Part shown: one piece after another, positions 27,301-38,064 of the stretch | Layout: each line of letters opens with the position of its first letter | Numbering within the stretch: position 1 is the stretch's first letter | Assembly: GCA_016490735.1 (NCBI GenBank) | Contig: JAEMWC010001133.1 | Location: 7,501-71,500, forward strand | Length of the DNA stretch: 64,000 nucleotides | Reading direction: 5' to 3' | From: Pachyseris speciosa | Taxonomy: Eukaryota; Cnidaria; Anthozoa; Scleractinia; Pachyseridae | Position numbers and translations under genes: made by a program | Notes under the pieces: generated by a model | Databases searched by the model: none | What the model was told of the DNA's origin: nothing | The model's input: the letters and a program-made list of their open reading frames with translations, nothing else

Positions 27301-30300
27301 TTTTTTTAAGTCAACCACGAATATTGTGCACTGCTTTCGTGCCAAGCAAGCTTGTCGAGTGTTATGATTAAGCAAAAACGACACATTGCGCATTACGTCT
27401 AACTGAATAGAAACGTTCTGTGTTCTCTTAAATCGGTTACGAGCATTTGGCGCTTAGTCTTTCACTCAAAGAATACCCTTGGGCATTGTTAATTAGCATA
27501 CTCCACCATATGAAGGGCTGGGGGCATAAACTGCCTATGTATAGTTTTAGGTGTTTTTTTTGCATATGTTATTTCTCGAAAACAAAAAAGAAATCGGTGA
27601 AAAAAAATACGGGACAATGTTTTTGAATCAAAATGCAGTTCACATGCAAAAATTTGGACAAATCTAAGCGAACTAAAAAAATGGCCAAAAATTCCACATA
27701 GGCAGTTTATGCCCCCAGCCCTTCAATTGTCTGAGAGAAATTAAAAACAATGCTTATTCAAACTTTTGGGGGGCAAACAAAGTGTATTATGGGAGATGCG
27801 GAAGTGGTGAATTGCAATACATCTGTGATCCTGAATTAAGAAACAAATTAAAACAACGATCTAGGAACATTCCCAAACTTTACCTCATTCATCCTTGGCA
27901 AAACTCTCATGACTTCACCACAGCGGGTGTCTACAACAATGTTGCTTCCAACAGCATCCATTACATCTACAGAATCAGTTTTCCTGTACAAATGATTATT
28001 TCATATGGTAATGTAGTTATTCAGACTATATAAGACCACCATGGTATGGAGAACATTTAACTTCTAACAATTCCTAAATCTGTGCCAAAAATTGTCTGCA
28101 GCCAGATCAACTTTCAGCACATGTACAAAATAACCTGCACACACAAGAAAGCTAATTTTTCTGTGAGGTAGTAGACTTGCTTTAGACAAAGATAAACAAC
28201 AGGAGGAACCAAAAGAGGAAAAATCATGTGTACCTTAATTCCCAAGGTCTGGATGTAAATGCATAAGGTTTAGATGTCAACGCCCCCACTGGACACAAAT
28301 CTGGAAAATTAAAAAAAGAGACATTTTATACACTATTTTGAATCAATACAGGGATGTTTGAGAAACTGATACTTGCTGAATTTGTGATATTTCACCAAAT
28401 GGTCATGGTAATGGCAATTTGAAAATTTCTGTCCTGTATTCTACTGATGTCCTGCCCAATTCTCCACATACAGCTGTGAGAAAAAGGAACTGATGATGTT
28501 GATAATTCCCCTGAGGTAGGAAATGTCAGAGCACACTTTCTCTTTAAGAACACACTGCTGATGTGGGAATCTCTTAAAAACCTGACATACCAATGACATT
28601 TCCTGACAGCTCTGATTTGAACATTTTCTCGACGTATGTTCCCACTTGCATGTCATTTCCTCTGCCAGTTGTGCCCAGATCGTCGACACCAGCTATCTCA
28701 CTAGCAAATCTTAAATGAAAGCAACACTATACACGTAGAGTTCAAATACCATAATTATTTATTCACTTACAAGGCACACTCGGTTATAAGACGCACCCTA
28801 AACTTTCGAAGACGATTGTGACAAGTAAGCAAAATGAAAATTTCACCTAATACCCTGTTATAAGGCGCACCCAGAATTATGGGAAATTTTGTTGACCACG
28901 TTCACTGTACTCAAAACAATTTGCTTCCAAAAGTTTCTAATTACAGTGCTTTCATTCTCAAAACAAAAGCAAAAAAGTCACACATTACAAACAATAGCAA
29001 AAAAGTCACACATGGACAATAGTATTTTCACAAAGAAGTATATCTTGGTCTCAAGATTTCCATTGCTCTTGTAAAAAAATCAAAGGTTTATAGTGCATGC
29101 CATCATATTATTGCAAGATGACAACAACAATAAAAATTGCATTTATTTTCTCACCTGATGCACCTGGTGCAATGGATGCAGCGAGTCATGATGGTTTTGA
29201 CCAGAGGTCCAACATTTTTGTCTTCAACAGCCCTTTGGAAATTAAAATAAGCTACATTACATTATATCTACATTTGGGATTAAGAGGTGCAAAATTTGGT
29301 ATTTTATGGAACATTTCTCCCAATCAAAATAGAGAGAATGTATGAGATCAATTAGTGTGCGTGATGTCATGCAGTTCAGATTGTCTGCCTGAGATTAAAC
29401 ACCAACAAAATACCAGGTGAGCTTTACGCGAAAAAATGTGATATCTTCACACGTGAAAAGATCACCATTGCTATGGTTACATAATAAATTGTGCCTTTCG
29501 CAGCAAAAGTGAAGTGGTTTGGTATTTCATTGGTGTTTATATTATTAATAAATGGAACATTACAAGGCTGCTTGAACATTTGAAAATTTCTCTTCTCCTC
29601 AAGTTGAAAAATATTTCACTCGTTCACTGAATCACTCGAGAAATATTTTTCAACACTCGAAGAGAAATTTCATATCTCTGCGCACCCATGTAATATCCTC
29701 TATTTAATGACACAAGCAATAGCCATTATTTTATACTTTTTACACTGTGGCATCTGCACAATTTGCAAAGCATAAACTTGTCTATGTCATGTCAGGACAG
29801 TCTTAGGTTTGAATCGCTTTGTACTCTCTCATACTTACACTGTATGGCATGCAACCTACTAATCTCCACCTTTAAATACTGGAAATCAGTTCCAAGAGTA
29901 TCATTAGAAGCCTGCAACTGGCAAAAATCACCACCTACTTTGTCAGAATTTACTTGTACCACTTACCGCCGCCTACTTTGTCTGTATTTTCACTTAGATT
30001 ATTAAAAAAATTCATCAGGTTGCCACCTAACGTACTTTAGTTCGCTCAGATGGCTATTTCAAAACTTATTGAAACCCCTGCAGTTCTGCATATAACTTTC
30101 TACAAAAATTAATACCAACTTTTAACATTTTATCAATTTGCCTCTCTTTACTGATAGGTTCACCGTACCTTTTCCTGAAAATTTGTTGTCCACAAATCTG
30201 CTTCTGTCACTGCCAAAAGCCATTGACTGGTCCTGAAGGTCGCACTCACCGCCCTGATCACAAATGGGGCAGTCTAGAGGGTGATTGACAAGCAGAAACT

Positions 30301-33300
30301 CCATGACACCTTCTCTGATGACAACAAAAAGAGGAACAGATAACATCACTTCAATTCTCTAAAACTCAAGCTCAAGCTACGAGTTACTGTCTTGTTAAAA
30401 CTTACACTTTGATGATACCGATCAATAGCCCATTCTGCAAGAGGCCAGAAAGGAGATGACTACCATGTCAAACAGTCTACCAGTTGGTAATTAAACTACC
30501 TGGCTTTCCTTGTCATTGGTGAGTCTGTCTTGATCTTCATTCCTTTCATTACAGGCATTGCACAGGATGCAACAGGCTTGAGAAGAAAGAAGGCATGTAA
30601 GACACTTAATAACACTTTCATCATAATATGTCAAGTTTTTTTTAACTGTATATCAATATTTAGTCAGACCTAAAAGTGACCCATAACACCTGTCATGGGT
30701 GAATACCCTTGATGAGACCTTGACATTATACATGTAGATGATCTTAACGGTTTTAAAGTACATGTATAACTGAGAGTTCATTTTGCTCATGTTTGATTGA
30801 GAAATGAACAGAAGAACTGTTTGCTTCATATACTTACAAGGAAACCACAAATACTCTCCACCTTCCAATCATAGTGAGTTTTCCAGTTCTCAGAACTGGG
30901 CAGTTAGCATGGCTCAGCAAAGTTCCTAAACTTGTGCATTCAGAAAATTATATGCACCATCAATTGGAAGAAATTCGAAGGTCTGGTACACTACCAGTCA
31001 TTCAAATTAGTCTGCTTTACTTACAGACTGACCGGTCTGGCTTGCCAGATCTGGCAAATTAATTAGCCACCCCGAAAATGGCATATGTAACTCTGACGTG
31101 GTAGAAACAACTAACCTTGAGAGATCTCTCTACCTCAACAAGGCACATTCGACAATTTCCAGCTACTGAGAGTCTGTCATGGTAGCAGAATCTTGGAATT
31201 TCCACACCAGCCATTGCACAAGCCTAAACCAAGGTAATTATTGTCATCAAATGCTCTTTATGTAAATAAACAGGAGCTAATTGTTTAAACTGTATGTAAA
31301 AATTACCAACCAAAGTAAGTTCAATCTTGATAGATGGAAACCCTTTATTTCAACATCGTCAGAACAAAAGCAATGTACAAAACTCTTTTCATTTTTTCGC
31401 AGAACTACACTGTAACAAAAAATACTCGTGGAGTTGTGTGCAACCTAAGGTAAAATTTGAGTAAAACAAATAAAGAACAAATAAAGAAAAGGCAAAAAAC
31501 TTAAATATTTTTTGCTACCAATACAATTTGAATGTTTTTTAAATTTTTTTCTTCCTTGGTTGGGTTTCACGGATACTCTGTTTTAGTCACTTGAGGTATA
31601 TATATAAAAAAAATTAGTTCTAGATGATTTTTGCCTCACAATCCAAATGTAAGTATCACTTGTACATGTACGGTAGTTATCATTGCATCTCTTCCAGCAA
31701 CTGTACTTCAGGAAAAAGGGGGAAAGTTACATTTGTATTAATTTTAGTTGAAGTGCAGCAGGCGCGGATCCAGACCGGTTTCTCCGTTTTCCGGAAAACG
31801 GTCAGAGTTTTGAAACATAAATATCTTTTTTAAAGTAAAAGTAAAATTTCCAAGCCTTAATTTTGAAACCTGGCCAAGATCCTGTCCGAAAGACTCAAAA
31901 GCTCAGGGAATGCCTTAGGATGTCCCCGGACCCTACAAGACGGTAGCGCTTTCGCCGCTCTGTCCCCAGGGGGGTACTCGGGATTTCAAGTGACGGGGAT
32001 GATCGAAGGATTTTTTTGGGTTTGAAATTTTCGATTCCGGGATTTTTTTGGGTACGAAAATTTTGGGAAGTATTTTTTTGGGTAGCTTGATTTGAGTAGG
32101 GATTTTTTGGGGGTGTTAAAAGAATCGGTAGTGCCCTGGCGTAGTTCTGCGAATAAAGTACAAACAAACGTGTTTTGCTGTTGTTTAATAGTTAACTATG
32201 GTGTCGCTTTACATCGCACGTGTTATCCAATAGTCTGCAGTGTCCCTTTGGTCCAGGGATTTTTTTGGGTTTTGCTGGAAGCCCTAGGGATTTTTTTGGG
32301 TCTGGACTTTTGGCTCCATTCGATCATCCCCGTCACTTGAAATCCCGAGTACCCACCCCCGGGCTCCTGTCATCATTTTTCCCTGGATCCGCGCCTGTAC
32401 AGTATCTCTGATTTTCTTTATTAGACCAAATGACCCAGGAAAAACAAGTGATTTAAATGGTGGTAATATAGGAATTGATCACTATCTCACCTGCAGCACT
32501 GTCATTCCTGGATCAACCAACAGACTCTTGTCATTTACAAACACTTCAATTTTCTCAGGAGCGGGAGCAGCAGTTGCATAATTTTGAGCTTTAAAAAAAC
32601 GAAATTGAAATGATTGATTGATACACTAATGTTTGCATGTTAGCATGGTTATGTTCTTTTGCATCAACCCTATCAAAATAATGAAAGTGTTTTGTATTAG
32701 TCTGATCCCATACTAGTCTTAACATGGATGTTACATCGGAAATCAACATGCTTTTAATTTAAGACAGTGGTGTGGTGGTTGGCAAGTTAGACGTTTGATC
32801 AGAAGAACATAAATAAGTGTCTGTGGACTGAGACTACTTTACAGGCGCGAATCCAGGGGAGGTGAAATGGGTGAATTTTCACCCCTCTTTTTCTGAGCAC
32901 CCCTTCTCTCTTTTTTTTTTTTCTTATCCCTCAAATATTGAAATAATATTTGATTTCTCTGATATCTCTGATTGAGGTGGAGAAAATCCTGGATCCGCGC
33001 CTGCTTTAGTCTAGCATTGTCTCTATCCACCTACAAGTGTAGATGTTGTGGTTTAATTTTATCCTTGGTTCAATTTTTATTTTCCCTTGTTTTGTACTCA
33101 TTATCATACATAACCATACACAAGAACAAAAGAAAATAAAAATTGAACCAAGGGTAAAATTGAACCACAACATAGGTACTAGTAACAAGAAGCTTGGAGA
33201 AATCCTGCCAAGGGTGACATATTTACGTAACACAACAATCTTCATTTTTTAATGAAATTATTGCTTCTTAATTAGACAACCCACAGTCAGGAATGAAGAG

Positions 33301-34077
33301 TTCAAGGATATTCCATCTATGGGCTAAAATAACTGCTTCATATCACCTTGGCTTTTGCATGACTCTTCCTATTCCATCCAATTTTAAACTTACATTATAC
33401 CTGCCAACTCTCACACATTATGCGTGAGTCTCAGGCCTGCAGACCAAAGATGTAGATCTCCCGCATTGAGGACAATTTCTCATGCCTGACTTAGAAATTT
33501 GGATGACTTGTCCTTTAACACATTGACAACAAAAATTCAATTCAATATTCCCCATAAATGTTCCAACAAACGGTGCTTAATGTCGAGTTTTCCTTACTGT
33601 ATCAGAACCCGCTAAAATGTCGCGTTTCAGTTTGCTTTTGAGGGACTGGAAACAAACTCAAATAGCTTCGGAAGTGTTCGGAAGTCATCAGAACATCTTC
33701 GGACATATTCGGTAGCATTCGGAAGTCTTCGAGAAATTTTCGGAACATATTCGGAAACATATTCGGAAATTGCAGTCTTGGCAGGTATATTACATGTTAA
33801 TCATTTAAATGTACCATGAAATCACAGCCGTGAACATCAAATTTGCAACAAATTTACAACATTGTACATGCTGATTACCCAGCATGCCTTTATACATGTA
33901 TATGTATCTCCAGAACTCAACAGTATCTTTTGCAATGCATATGTAATATCTAGTAGCTGACTACATACTAATACAGTTCAAATGTAAAACTCTGCGCTTA
34001 CCTGTAAGTTGTACAGCTGGTGTCAAGCCTCTCAAGGGCTTGACTCTGGTCGCCTTTGACAAAGTCAACCTCCACAT
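14543..34077 (-). CDS. NDUFS1: NADH:ubiquinone oxidoreductase core subunit S1 (complex I, 75 kDa), 21 coding exons
   Basis: Fe-S subunit of the complex I peripheral arm in the mitochondrial matrix. Exons (minus): 34077-34002, 32588-32491, 31223-31116, 30576-30500, 30314-30169, 29232-29155, 28709-28591, 28300-28234, 27983-27884, 23065-23031, 22584-22324, 22158-22107, 21946-21870, 20899-20833, 19829-19767, 19347-19186, 17685-17593, 17220-17163, 16373-16198, 15804-15670, 14680-14543. The N-terminus [17 protein letters not shown] is a typical mitochondrial presequence. Cluster ligands seen: [15 protein letters not shown] (2Fe-2S), [21 protein letters not shown] and DLCPVGAL. The C-terminal half is the degenerate molybdopterin-oxidoreductase-like domain. 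Total 2186 nt, one short of 729 codons; all phases agree except exon 5/6 (see finding). Human length is 727 aa; this would be 728. Introns hold several LINEs and MITEs. Confidence 0.95.
14793..15194. mobile_element. MITE with CGTAAAAGCTCT ends
   Basis: The left end CGTAAAAGCTCTATTAAGCC and the right end AACAGAGCTTTTACGGTA are inverted relatives. The interior has internal copies of TTAAGCCCCCC and a long poly-C tract (15101-15121). It lies in the last intron of NDUFS1. Confidence 0.6.
16499..16640. mobile_element. MITE with AGCCTGCGTAGCTGGC ends
   Basis: GCCTGCGTAGCTGGCGGTAT is mirrored by ATACTGCCAGCTACGCAGGC. The element is about 140 bp and has no ORF. It lies in an NDUFS1 intron. Confidence 0.75.
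16985..17148. mobile_element. Palindromic MITE beside NDUFS1 exon 18
   Basis: Arms of about 70 bases start AATGTTGTGGTATGAAATTT and end with the inverted copy. A second palindrome in the centre is TTCCTTTGTCTCCT / AGGAGACAAAGGAA. It starts about 14 bases into the intron after exon 18's donor. Confidence 0.8.
17792..18314 (+). mobile_element. LINE 3' end (RT C-terminus, 3' UTR and AAAT tail)
   Basis: The frame contains [20 protein letters not shown] and [12 protein letters not shown], the usual C-terminal signature after a non-LTR RT. A second frame from about 18030 gives [20 protein letters not shown] and a stop. A short 3' UTR and (AAAT)n at 18278-18314 follow. It is 5'-truncated and frameshifted, in an NDUFS1 intron. 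Confidence 0.75.
18508..19125 (-). mobile_element. LINE 3' fragment on the minus strand
   Basis: The minus-strand frame near 19113 reads [20 protein letters not shown] and DMSYKD, a typical LINE RT C-terminal motif. Its 3' end carries AATAAAGTATTGTATTGTAT, a pentanucleotide tail. It is 5'-truncated and not intact. Confidence 0.65.
19401..19690. mobile_element. pogo/Tigger-like MITE with TA target duplication
   Basis: The ends are CAGTCGAACCTCGATTATCC and GGATAATCAAGGTTTGCCTG, each flanked by TA. The CAGT start, GATTATCCGG-type terminal repeat and TA duplication are characteristic of the pogo branch of Tc1/mariner. No transposase is present. Confidence 0.75.
20489..20724. mobile_element. MITE with GGCCAGTTGTTTGAAAGCCG ends
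   Basis: The left end is mirrored by CGGCTTTCAAACAACCGGGCC on the right. CTAATCC/GATTA motifs continue the inverted similarity inward. It lies in an NDUFS1 intron. Confidence 0.7.
23215..23532. mobile_element. Inverted-end element, copy 1
   Basis: AAGGGCTGGGGACATAAGCT at 23317 is mirrored by GGCAGTTTATGCCCCCAGCC near 23511. The interior is nearly the same as 27512-27724. The left flank (23215-23316) also occurs, inverted, on the right side of copy 2, so the mobile unit is larger than the terminal repeats alone. Confidence 0.65.
23755..25062 (+). mobile_element. LINE (non-LTR retrotransposon) reverse transcriptase, 5'-truncated and frameshifted
   Basis: Encodes most of a non-LTR RT. The fingers and palm A block is [17 protein letters not shown], the B block [20 protein letters not shown], and the catalytic block is FADDT, keeping both aspartates. 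The thumb and C-terminal region has NTRF...[16 protein letters not shown] and [12 protein letters not shown]. Three successive frames meet at 24140 and 24595, so two single-base shifts have occurred. No endonuclease is present upstream, so it is 5'-truncated. The 3' tail runs to TAAATAAATA and (TATC)n at about 25380-25410. It sits inside NDUFS1 intron 9 in the opposite orientation to the gene. The family is CR1/L2/Rex-like judging by motif style; the clade is not determinable by eye. Confidence 0.9.
25411..27511. other. NDUFS1 intron 9, mostly unassigned
   Basis: A 141-codon minus-strand frame at 25466-25891 has no recognisable domain and no splice context joining it to NDUFS1. A tRNA-like B box lies at 26216. 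Degenerate CCCTAA-type motifs occur at 27120-27200. Nothing else is supportable. Confidence 0.4.
26200..26290 (-). repeat. tRNA-like / SINE-like fragment
   Basis: The minus strand has a perfect B box GGTTCGAATCC (26216-26226) followed by a T-rich Pol III terminator. A proper A box and cloverleaf are not evident. It is probably a SINE remnant or tRNA pseudogene. Confidence 0.35.
27512..27800. mobile_element. Inverted-end element, copy 2
   Basis: GAAGGGCTGGGGGCATAAAC on the left is mirrored by CAGTTTATGCCCCCAGCCCTTC on the right. The following 27725-27800 is an inverted relative of 23230-23316 (GGGGCAAACAAAGTGTA is shared). Confidence 0.65.
29254..29400. mobile_element. Copy of the HCN-intron foldback arm
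   Basis: ATTATATCTACATTTGGGAT, then GAGGTGCAAAATT and GGAACATTTCTCCC, match 4352-4510 and the inverted 3050-3195. It lies directly against NDUFS1 exon 6 on its upstream (intron 5) side. Confidence 0.65.
29585..29690. repeat. Hairpin repeat
   Basis: CTCAAGTTGAAAAATATTTC is mirrored by GAAATATTTTTCAACACTCG, with AGAGAAATTTC continuing the arms. It is a short inverted-repeat element in an NDUFS1 intron. Confidence 0.6.
31759..32397. mobile_element. MITE with CAGGCGCGGATCCAG ends, carrying a nested MITE
   Basis: CAGGCGCGGATCCAG at 31759 is mirrored by CTGGATCCGCGCCTG ending at 32397. Inside lies the separate element 31969-32360. The same terminal repeat is found at 32842-33003. Confidence 0.7.
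31969..32360. mobile_element. Nested MITE with GGGTACTCGGGATTTCAAGT ends
   Basis: Inverted ends of about 40 bases (GGTACTCGGGATTTCAAGTG and CACTTGAAATCCCGAGTACC). The interior has repeated GATTTTTTTGGGT units in both orientations. A one-ended copy is at 6618. Confidence 0.8.
32842..33003. mobile_element. Short MITE with CAGGCGCGAATCCAGG / CCTGGATCCGCGCCTG ends
   Basis: About 160 bp, flanked by CTTTA on both sides as a possible target duplication. It has a central poly-T/poly-A stretch and no ORF. Confidence 0.75.
33043..33173. mobile_element. Palindromic MITE (ATGTTGTGGTTTAATTTTA)
   Basis: The left arm ATGTTGTGGTTTAATTTTAT and the inverted right arm TAAAATTGAACCACAACAT, plus CTTGGTTCAATTTTTATTTTC and its mirror, pair over about 50 bases. 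Confidence 0.8.
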
Positions 34078-34490
34078 AGTGCAAAACCTGGAACAATACA
34101 ACCCAATGTACATTACTATATTAATTAAACATTTGCACATTATAATTATGTAACCGTCCAAATGCGTTAAAATTCCAAGGTAAGACAGGAATCAGGAAGA
34201 CAGATAAATAGAGCATATTCACTACCAACCTCCAGGCCTGCTACTGATGAAACAGATATTAATACGCGCAAAATAACCTGTAATCTTCAACAACAACAAC
34301 ACCACTTCGGTTTTGGCGATCGCGCGACCTCTTTACATACGGGATTTCAAAGTAATTGTACAGACGGCTCAGAATGTCAGCGGAGTAAGAAGAAGGATCA
34401 TAGGTACTTCATATATCCTCAACGTCTGTATCCCCTATTATCAGAAAGTCCTCGCTGTCGCCATCTTGAAAGTTTTGTGGTGAAATGGTA
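34078..34490. promoter_or_regulatory. NDUFS1 5' region and possible shared divergent promoter with MRPL2
   Basis: The coding exon 1 of NDUFS1 has an acceptor at 34088-34089, so an upstream 5' UTR exon is required. A candidate runs from about 34475 to 34341 with donor CCC/GTATGT. On the minus strand it contains CAAGATGGCGACAG, a YY1-type motif common at start sites of ribosomal and mitochondrial protein genes. Its ATG opens only an 8-codon uORF. On the plus strand, GTGAAATG/GTAAGT at 34487 is a donor that could start MRPL2's 5' UTR. Transcription starts are inferred. Confidence 0.45.
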
Positions 34491-34749
34491 AGTTTATTTA
34501 CAATCTAAATACATGAAAAGAAAGCAAATACTCTGCCATATTATCGGTATCCTTCAGTACAGGTATAATTTAGTGGTAAGGAGCTGATGTCGCGTTTCCA
34601 TGGAAAAGTATAAAGATAATTCAAATTCCATGGGGATTGCTGTTGCAGAACGTTAGCATTCTTGGTCATTCGAACTCTGAGCCAATGATAAAATTTCCTT
34701 CCGCAGACAGAGGTTACCAGAAGTTATGAACAGAATGCACCAGTCATTT

Positions 34750-35664
34750 AAAGCAGGACGTTATACTTATCGATAATTCCGATAGCCGATAAAAATTGTC
34801 GATACACACACTGACCAGTACCTAGCGTATGATTCACACCACCCGCAATCTGTAAAACGCGGTATTGTCAAGTGCCTGTATGATCGATCTAACACCTCAT
34901 AACAAAACCATCAGTTATCTCTCATGAAAAGGAACACCTCTCATCGGTCCTTGTTTCCAAAGTTATCCGTTTTCATTTGTAAAAAATCTAACGAAAACTA
35001 AGGGACGAACAACCACTAAAGAACCTGAACCCGGAATTAAATCTACTGTGGTTCTGCCATACGTCAAAGGCACATCGGAGGCTCTTCGCCGTTGCCTACA
35101 ACAACAAGGCATACGGACTGTTTTCAGATCTGACACAACTCTTAGATCACACCTAGTGCAACCTACACTGTAAGGACATTGTTGATCCATTGGAGAGACG
35201 GGAAGATCTATGCATGAACGGATTAAGGAACATGATAGAGACATACGGCTTGCTCGAACCAAATCCTCCGCTGTTTTAGAACATGGCAATGCGACCAGAC
35301 ATTATCCGCTCTGGGACGAAGTTAAATTTATTGACCGAGACCCACATTGGTACACCCATAGGGTTAAAGGGGCTATTCACATAAGACTTCACCCTAACAA
35401 CATCAACAGTGACACTGGAATTGAAATTCCAAAAGCATGGATGCCCACGATCAGACAACTCAACAGCTGATCAGTACCAAAGTCGACCGCTGAGGGAACA
35501 ATTCCTAGTCTGAACAACAAGGATTGAAATCCCCCAATCAACAACAGCCTAAGCGAGGATTGAAATGCACCAATCACGACCAGCCACGGTGCTTCTTATT
35601 CTCACATGCAACCAGTCGACACCATCGCCTGATGAAGACCAGCAGTATAGCGGTTGAAACGTCG
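34750..35664 (+). mobile_element. Penelope-like element fragment with GIY-YIG endonuclease C-terminus
   Basis: The frame at 34970-35175 gives STVVLPYVKGTSEALRRCL, the block that follows the RT of Penelope-like elements. The frame 35210-35470 gives HERIKEHDRDIRLARTKSSA, then DEVKFIDRDPHWYTHRVKGA and IHIRLHPNNIN, typical of the fused GIY-YIG nuclease. The two parts are separated by a stop near 35169. The RT itself is missing. The 3' UTR includes GATGAAGACCAGCAGTATAG. Flanks with AAAGCAGGACGTTATACTTA (34755) and its inverted relative at 36376 hint that it sits inside another element. Confidence 0.75.
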
Positions 35665-36410
35665 CGATCCACATCTTTGTGACTCAATTGTGAGACAAAA
35701 GATTATCTCAGCTATCATTGGAAACCACGATGACGAACACCTTTCATAAGTCGATACTAATAAATCGACAAATATCGGAAATCAATCAAAATTGAACATA
35801 CAATTTTTTGTGATTATTGACTTTGATCGACTTTCTGGTTGCCAGAGTTCGATTTTTATCTAGTTCAATCGAAAAGTATCGAAGATGAAATTGGCAATAT
35901 TGCTGGATATCGGGAACAAAACTGCTTAACACGATCACTGTGTTGAAGAACGTAAATATTTGGTAATCGGGAAACACTTTGAGGATGAGTATAATTTAAG
36001 GCCATAGAATCTGCGTGAGAATTTCAAAATTCTTAAGAAATGCCGGAGCAAACTGGAGTGTTTAATTTTTGAAATGCTCTTGATTAAGATGAAAAGACCA
36101 AACCTCAATACCCAAAGTAACTCTATTCAGGCGAAACTCTTTGTGTGAACACTACGGTTGTAGACTCTTGTGATATTATTTCATTATTCGCATTCTTGTC
36201 ATTCACATACACACCTATTTCTGTATATATTTAATGCCTCTCCACATTCGACAATGATGACATGAGGTCGTCAAAACGTCATGTAACATTTTTATCGTTA
36301 ATTTTTCTTTTAAACTATTAACAAATATTGACAACTATCGAGTTACCAACTACCTTTCTGATCATCGATTTGGTCGATTTGTAACGTCCTGTTTAAAGCT
36401 GTTCCTATCC
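35665..36410. other. Repeat-rich spacer, no gene
   Basis: AT-rich. It contains TCGATA-rich stretches that mirror 34770-34800, and a segment near 36245-36290 resembling another Penelope/LINE 3' end (GACATGAGGTCGTCAAAACG). No coding frame is supportable. Confidence 0.35.
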
Positions 36411-36414
36411 CCAC

Positions 36415-37525
36415 CCCTGGCAGCCTCCCACACAGTCGTTTTCAGGGGACTCTTATTTCACCTCCTCTCCACTAACGCCTGCTTACCCGAAGCCAACATT
36501 CCTTTCCCGCCGCTTAGCCAATCACATTTTACCTACTAAATTCTGGAAGGTTGACCTTGACCTCAGGACGCTTTTCGCGGGATAGTTGCAAAGACAGAGC
36601 TTGAGCAAGCTCTGATCACCGTGTGCTCTACGTTCAAAATTTCCTGTTGAAATGTTTATCAACTGGCTTGAATTTAAGAATTTGTGAGAGGAAATAGTGA
36701 TAATATTTTCGTCAATATGCCGATTAGTACGATTAGTATGGAAAGTCGCTTATTTATCAAGCAAGCTTCGCCTTCAATCTTCGATATCCTCGCCGCTGGT
36801 CATGTTGTAGCTGTTGTGTCACCTCGTAAATTTGATGAAGGGCCAAGTCAGTTATTTAAGAAGTATTGGCATATCTTCGGTTAGTCTGAGTGATTTGGAG
36901 GAAGGAAACTTTGCCATCGGTAGACCATAGCGTGCAGTGGATCGAGTGCAGTGCAGTGCAGTGGATTGAGCAAAATTTTACCGTCCGCTTCTCGTGCACT
37001 GAAGAAAAAAGTACGAATTGGCGCAGTCTATGTCATCGGTGTTTGATAACTTCTGACTGCTTCTCCAGGACGTTTTGGGGTCACTGTGTGGGCAAATTTC
37101 ATCTGATTTAATGCGAGACCATGAGAGATCGAGCTTTCTTATTGTACCATGGGTGATAATCCAGTGGATAATTTCACGTCGGTTTACTCTATGTTTGATC
37201 GACTGATGAAATGCTTCAGATTTCTAACTTGGTCATGTCTTAATTCTTATTAGCTTTTTCAGATTTTGAAAGTCTCTTGTAACACATCGTGTTACTCAAA
37301 AACAAATGGCTCCAGCGCTTTGATGCGTTTACAAATTCGTGAGAGAAAGAAGCACGCATAAGGATTAATTTTACTTGTCATCGCTGGACAGTTGCTCGAT
37401 CGTCATTGGCTAGGATGCCCGCAAGTCAAACAATAGGAAAGGAATGTTGGCTTCGGGTAAGCAGGCATTTGTGGGGAGGAGGTGAAATGCGATTCCCCTA
37501 AAAACGACTGCGTGGGAGGCTACAC
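36415..37525. mobile_element. DNA element with about 110-bp terminal inverted repeats
   Basis: GCCTCCCACACAGTCGTTTT at 36423 and GCCTGCTTACCCGAAGCCAA at 36477 reappear inverted at 37449-37520. The interior of about 0.9 kb shows only short frames, so the element appears non-autonomous. Confidence 0.7.
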
Positions 37526-38064
37526 CCCTGGGCATTTGCATTATTTGGGGGGACATGTACAATGTAATTCAGTCAATACCCCTTCCCTGGACTCCTACAC
37601 ATATGAACCGTTTGTGAGAATTTTTAACCCATAGTAAAAGGAGGACTGCTTTCATTACTTTTGATTTCTTTTGCCTTCAGTGTCACATTTTTTTTCATGC
37701 CCATGTTAATCATGTCCAGATCTCCTGACATCAGTATTTCTGACAAATTAAGGTAGAGGCAATGAAAATATTCTGTGCATCTGTAGACTGTGTAAAATGG
37801 CAAGGCACATCACAGAGTTTTCATTTTTCCTTAAAAATTTGTTTTACACTCTTTGCAAAGATCAAAGTGAAATCTTGAGGTTATGTACAAACCCAAGGCT
37901 GCACTAAAATTTCAAATCCCCCACCCTCAGGATTGTAGTTTGATCAAATGTCCCACTAATGAAGGGTTGGGGTGGGGGGGAGATGGGCACTGTTGGTACA
38001 TCAGGTTACAGTGCATTAACAAGTGCTCTCCCAAACTCCAAAATACTCCCCTCTTTAAGCTATA

